Below are positions 24,955 through 26,359 of a DNA stretch of 26,359 bases, piece after piece. How positions within the stretch are numbered: the first letter of the stretch is position 1; each line of letters opens with the position of its first letter. The notes under the pieces are model-generated. The model searched no databases, was not told the DNA's origin, and worked only from the letters and a program-made list of their open reading frames with translations. The position numbers were made by a program, and so were the translations under genes. The stretch comes from Acidobacteriota bacterium (GTDB lineage Bacteria; Acidobacteriota; Terriglobia; Acidiferrales; UBA7541): contig QHYP01000045.1 in NCBI GenBank assembly GCA_003224195.1, positions 1 through 26,359 on the forward strand. The letters are read 5' to 3'.

Positions 24955-24980
24955 GGGTCCTTTCGCGAAGGAAAGGACTC
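24955..24980 (+). terminator. Stem-loop upstream of queG
   Basis: GTCCTTTC (24957-24964) and GAAAGGAC (24971-24978) are exact complements around GCGAAG, and the stem can extend by a G-T and a G-C pair. Sequence after it is TCTCTGTTTTG, only partly T-rich. It may terminate the STAS transcript or act in the queG leader. Confidence 0.4.
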
Positions 24981-25031
24981 TCTCTGTTTTGCAGCTCGCC
25001 TCTGTCACCTCCGTAAGGCAGAATCCACACT

Positions 25032-26180
25032 ATGGCGAGCCCGGCTGACACCGCGTGGATTATCGAGCAGACCCGTGCTCGCGGCTTTTCGTTGTGCGGA
25101 ATCGCGCGCGCCGAAAGCTATCCCGAACACGCGCGGCTGCCGGAGTGGCTCGCCTGCGGCTATGCCGGCGAGATGCGCTATCTCGCAGATCCGCGTCGCA
25201 ACGATCCGGCGCGCATCTTGCCCGGCGCTAAAAGCGCGATCGTCTGCGCGCTGAACTACAACTCGCGGCGTCCCTATTCGACCGAAGTGCCTGCCGATTC
25301 AACAGAAGAAGGGCCGCGCGGATGGATTTCGCGCTATGCCTGGGGTGACGACTATCATGAACTGATTTTGACGAAATTCAACGATTTGATCGGCGCCCTG
25401 CGCGAGAGATTCACTGAGCCCTTCGAGGCGCGCGCCTACGTGGACACGGGGCCCATTCTTGAGCGCGCGTTTGCGCACCGCGCCGGTCTCGGATGGCAAG
25501 GGAAGAACACGTGTCTCATCAACGAAGCGCTCGGTTCATGGTTCTTTCTGGGCGTCATCGTGACGACCCTCGAGCTCCTGCCCTCGCTGGGCCCGGCCGA
25601 GGCGCCGCCTCCCGATCTGTGCGGCAACTGCCGGTTGTGTCTGGACGCCTGTCCGACGGGCGCACTCGTCGAGCCATACGTGCTCGATGCAAGCCGGTGC
25701 ATTTCGTATTTGACAATCGAGCTGCGAGGCAGCATTCCGGAGGAATTCCGCGCGCCCATGGGGAGACATGTCTTCGGCTGTGATATCTGCCAGGACGTTT
25801 GCCCGTGGAATCGAAGCGTGCCTGCCACTCAACTCGATTCCTTCCATCCGCGGAACATCTCTCCGAGGGAGAAGATGCCGGGGGAGAGCGACGCGCCGGC
25901 GCGCGCGGAGTCTCTCTTTCAGCCGCGCTTGGAATGGCTGGCTGCGCTGACCGAAGAAGAATTCCGCCGCATCTTTCGCGGAAGCGCGATCAAGCGGGCA
26001 AAGTGGCGCGGCATCGTGCGAAATGCTTGCATCGCGCTGGGGAATTCCTCCGCGCGGCGGGGCACGGTAACTCACGCTCGAATCAGTGCGCTGCTGGAGC
26101 GGCTCGCGGCTTCGCCTGACGCCGGGATCGCGGAGCACGCCCGCTGGGCGCTTGCGCGCTTGTGCGGAGAGAGCGCGTGA
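25032..26180 (+). CDS. queG: Epoxyqueuosine reductase
   Basis: QueG carries out the last step of queuosine synthesis, reducing epoxyqueuosine in tRNA with cobalamin and two 4Fe-4S clusters. The 382-residue protein has the N-terminal family region GYAGEMRYL, SAIVCALNY, RYAWGDDYH, AYVDTGPILERAFA and GLGWQGKNTCLI. A ferredoxin-like part follows with CGNCRLCLDACPTGA, then the more distant Cys of DASRCISYLTIE and CDICQDVCPWN. It ends in a HEAT-like C-terminal segment (LLERLAASPDAGIAEHARWALARL). The ATG at 25032 starts at the expected position; the ribosome site is weak. Other que genes are not in the window. It lies 137 bases after the STAS gene. Confidence 0.95.
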   Translation: MASPADTAWIIEQTRARGFSLCGIARAESYPEHARLPEWLACGYAGEMRYLADPRRNDPARILPGAKSAIVCALNYNSRRPYSTEVPADSTEEGPRGWISRYAWGDDYHELILTKFNDLIGALRERFTEPFEARAYVDTGPILERAFAHRAGLGWQGKNTCLINEALGSWFFLGVIVTTLELLPSLGPAEAPPPDLCGNCRLCLDACPTGALVEPYVLDASRCISYLTIELRGSIPEEFRAPMGRHVFGCDICQDVCPWNRSVPATQLDSFHPRNISPREKMPGESDAPARAESLFQPRLEWLAALTEEEFRRIFRGSAIKRAKWRGIVRNACIALGNSSARRGTVTHARISALLERLAASPDAGIAEHARWALARLCGESA

Positions 26181-26197
26181 GACAAATCGCGTGGCGG

Positions 26198-26226
26198 TTG
26201 TGCGGTCTGCCTGCCGGCGGTAAAAT
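26198..26226 (+). promoter_or_regulatory. Candidate promoter of the superoxide dismutase gene
   Basis: TTGTGC at 26198-26203 and TAAAAT at 26221-26226 are separated by exactly 17 bases. The -10 matches five of six consensus positions, the -35 only the first three. It would give a leader of roughly 48 bases before the sod ATG. Confidence 0.45.
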
Positions 26227-26280
26227 CTCATGTGCCCGCATGAATTGCGGATTCATCCAATCTGTAGTAAGGAGGTATTC

Positions 26281-26359
26281 ATGGCACAGCAAGCGGCTTC
26301 GCCAAAGGAGGGTTTCGTGCCCCACGCGCTTCCCCCGCTACCCTATGCACTCGACGCCC
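26281..26359 (+). CDS. Fe/Mn superoxide dismutase, 5' end only
   Basis: The first 26 codons of a gene that runs off the right edge. After a short leader (MAQQAASPKEGF), the segment VPHALPPLPYALDA matches the N-terminal signature of Fe/Mn superoxide dismutases, where LPPLPYAYDALEP is typical. The enzyme disproportionates superoxide to peroxide and oxygen. A near-perfect Shine-Dalgarno sequence, AAGGAGGT, lies five bases before the ATG, which suggests strong translation. The metal ligands lie outside the window, so Fe or Mn cannot be chosen. Confidence 0.82.
   Translation, partial: MAQQAASPKEGFVPHALPPLPYALDA

Noticed and set aside
24848..25048. 66-residue open frame in the STAS-queG gap
   Set aside because: It overlaps the end of the STAS gene in another frame, has no ribosome site, and the gap is explained by inverted repeats.

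Overview
This is a GC-rich bacterial chromosome segment with dense, mostly co-directional genes. No rRNA, tRNA or CRISPR array is visible. The gene mix suggests an Acidobacteriota-like genome, probably environmental or metagenome-assembled: a tricorn-type S41 protease behind two M16 peptidases, a secreted M28 aminopeptidase-like protein, a small secreted 'GTWKL' protein, and a LemA/DUF2207 pair. The assignment rests on general family knowledge; there is no phylogenetic marker here.

Layout. 1-328 (minus): 5' end of a secreted sialidase-like (Asp-box) protein running off the left edge. 677-2880: thiC, interrupted by a one-base frameshift, then a class I methyltransferase. 2956-3878: a lone nuoB and a small Rieske ferredoxin. 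4031-4489: an EVE-domain protein. 4576-5370: an exported cyclase-family metal hydrolase behind a perfect palindrome. 5446-11613: a secreted proteolysis cluster made of a catalytic M16 peptidase, an overlapping M16 partner without the zinc motif, and a tricorn homologue. 11684-12481 (minus): a convergent secreted alpha/beta hydrolase. 12637-14032: mutM and a small secreted protein. 14156-18718: a two-domain M28 peptidase, dtd, an AlkD-like DNA repair gene with two apparent one-base deletions, and a GNAT acetyltransferase. 18797-19285: a MarR regulator with a perfect inverted repeat at its start. 19429-22183 (minus): an NTF2-like protein, then a lemA-DUF2207 operon with a clear promoter. 22401-23942: a ComM/YifB ATPase. 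24064-24894: the left end of an IS5-family element fused in frame to the C-terminal part of an RsbW-like anti-sigma kinase, then its STAS antagonist. 25032-26180: queG. 26281-26359: the first 26 codons of a Fe/Mn superoxide dismutase.

Functional themes. The largest block is secreted peptide breakdown (M16 pair, tricorn, double M28). A second theme is quality control and repair (mutM, AlkD-like, dtd, queG, sod). The most unusual structures are the IS5/RsbW chimera, the M28-M28 tandem protein and the palindromes at 4542-4557 and 18772-18786. Three one-base frame disruptions (one in thiC, two in the AlkD-like gene) may be assembly errors. The A9 run in the AlkD-like gene would also be compatible with slippage.
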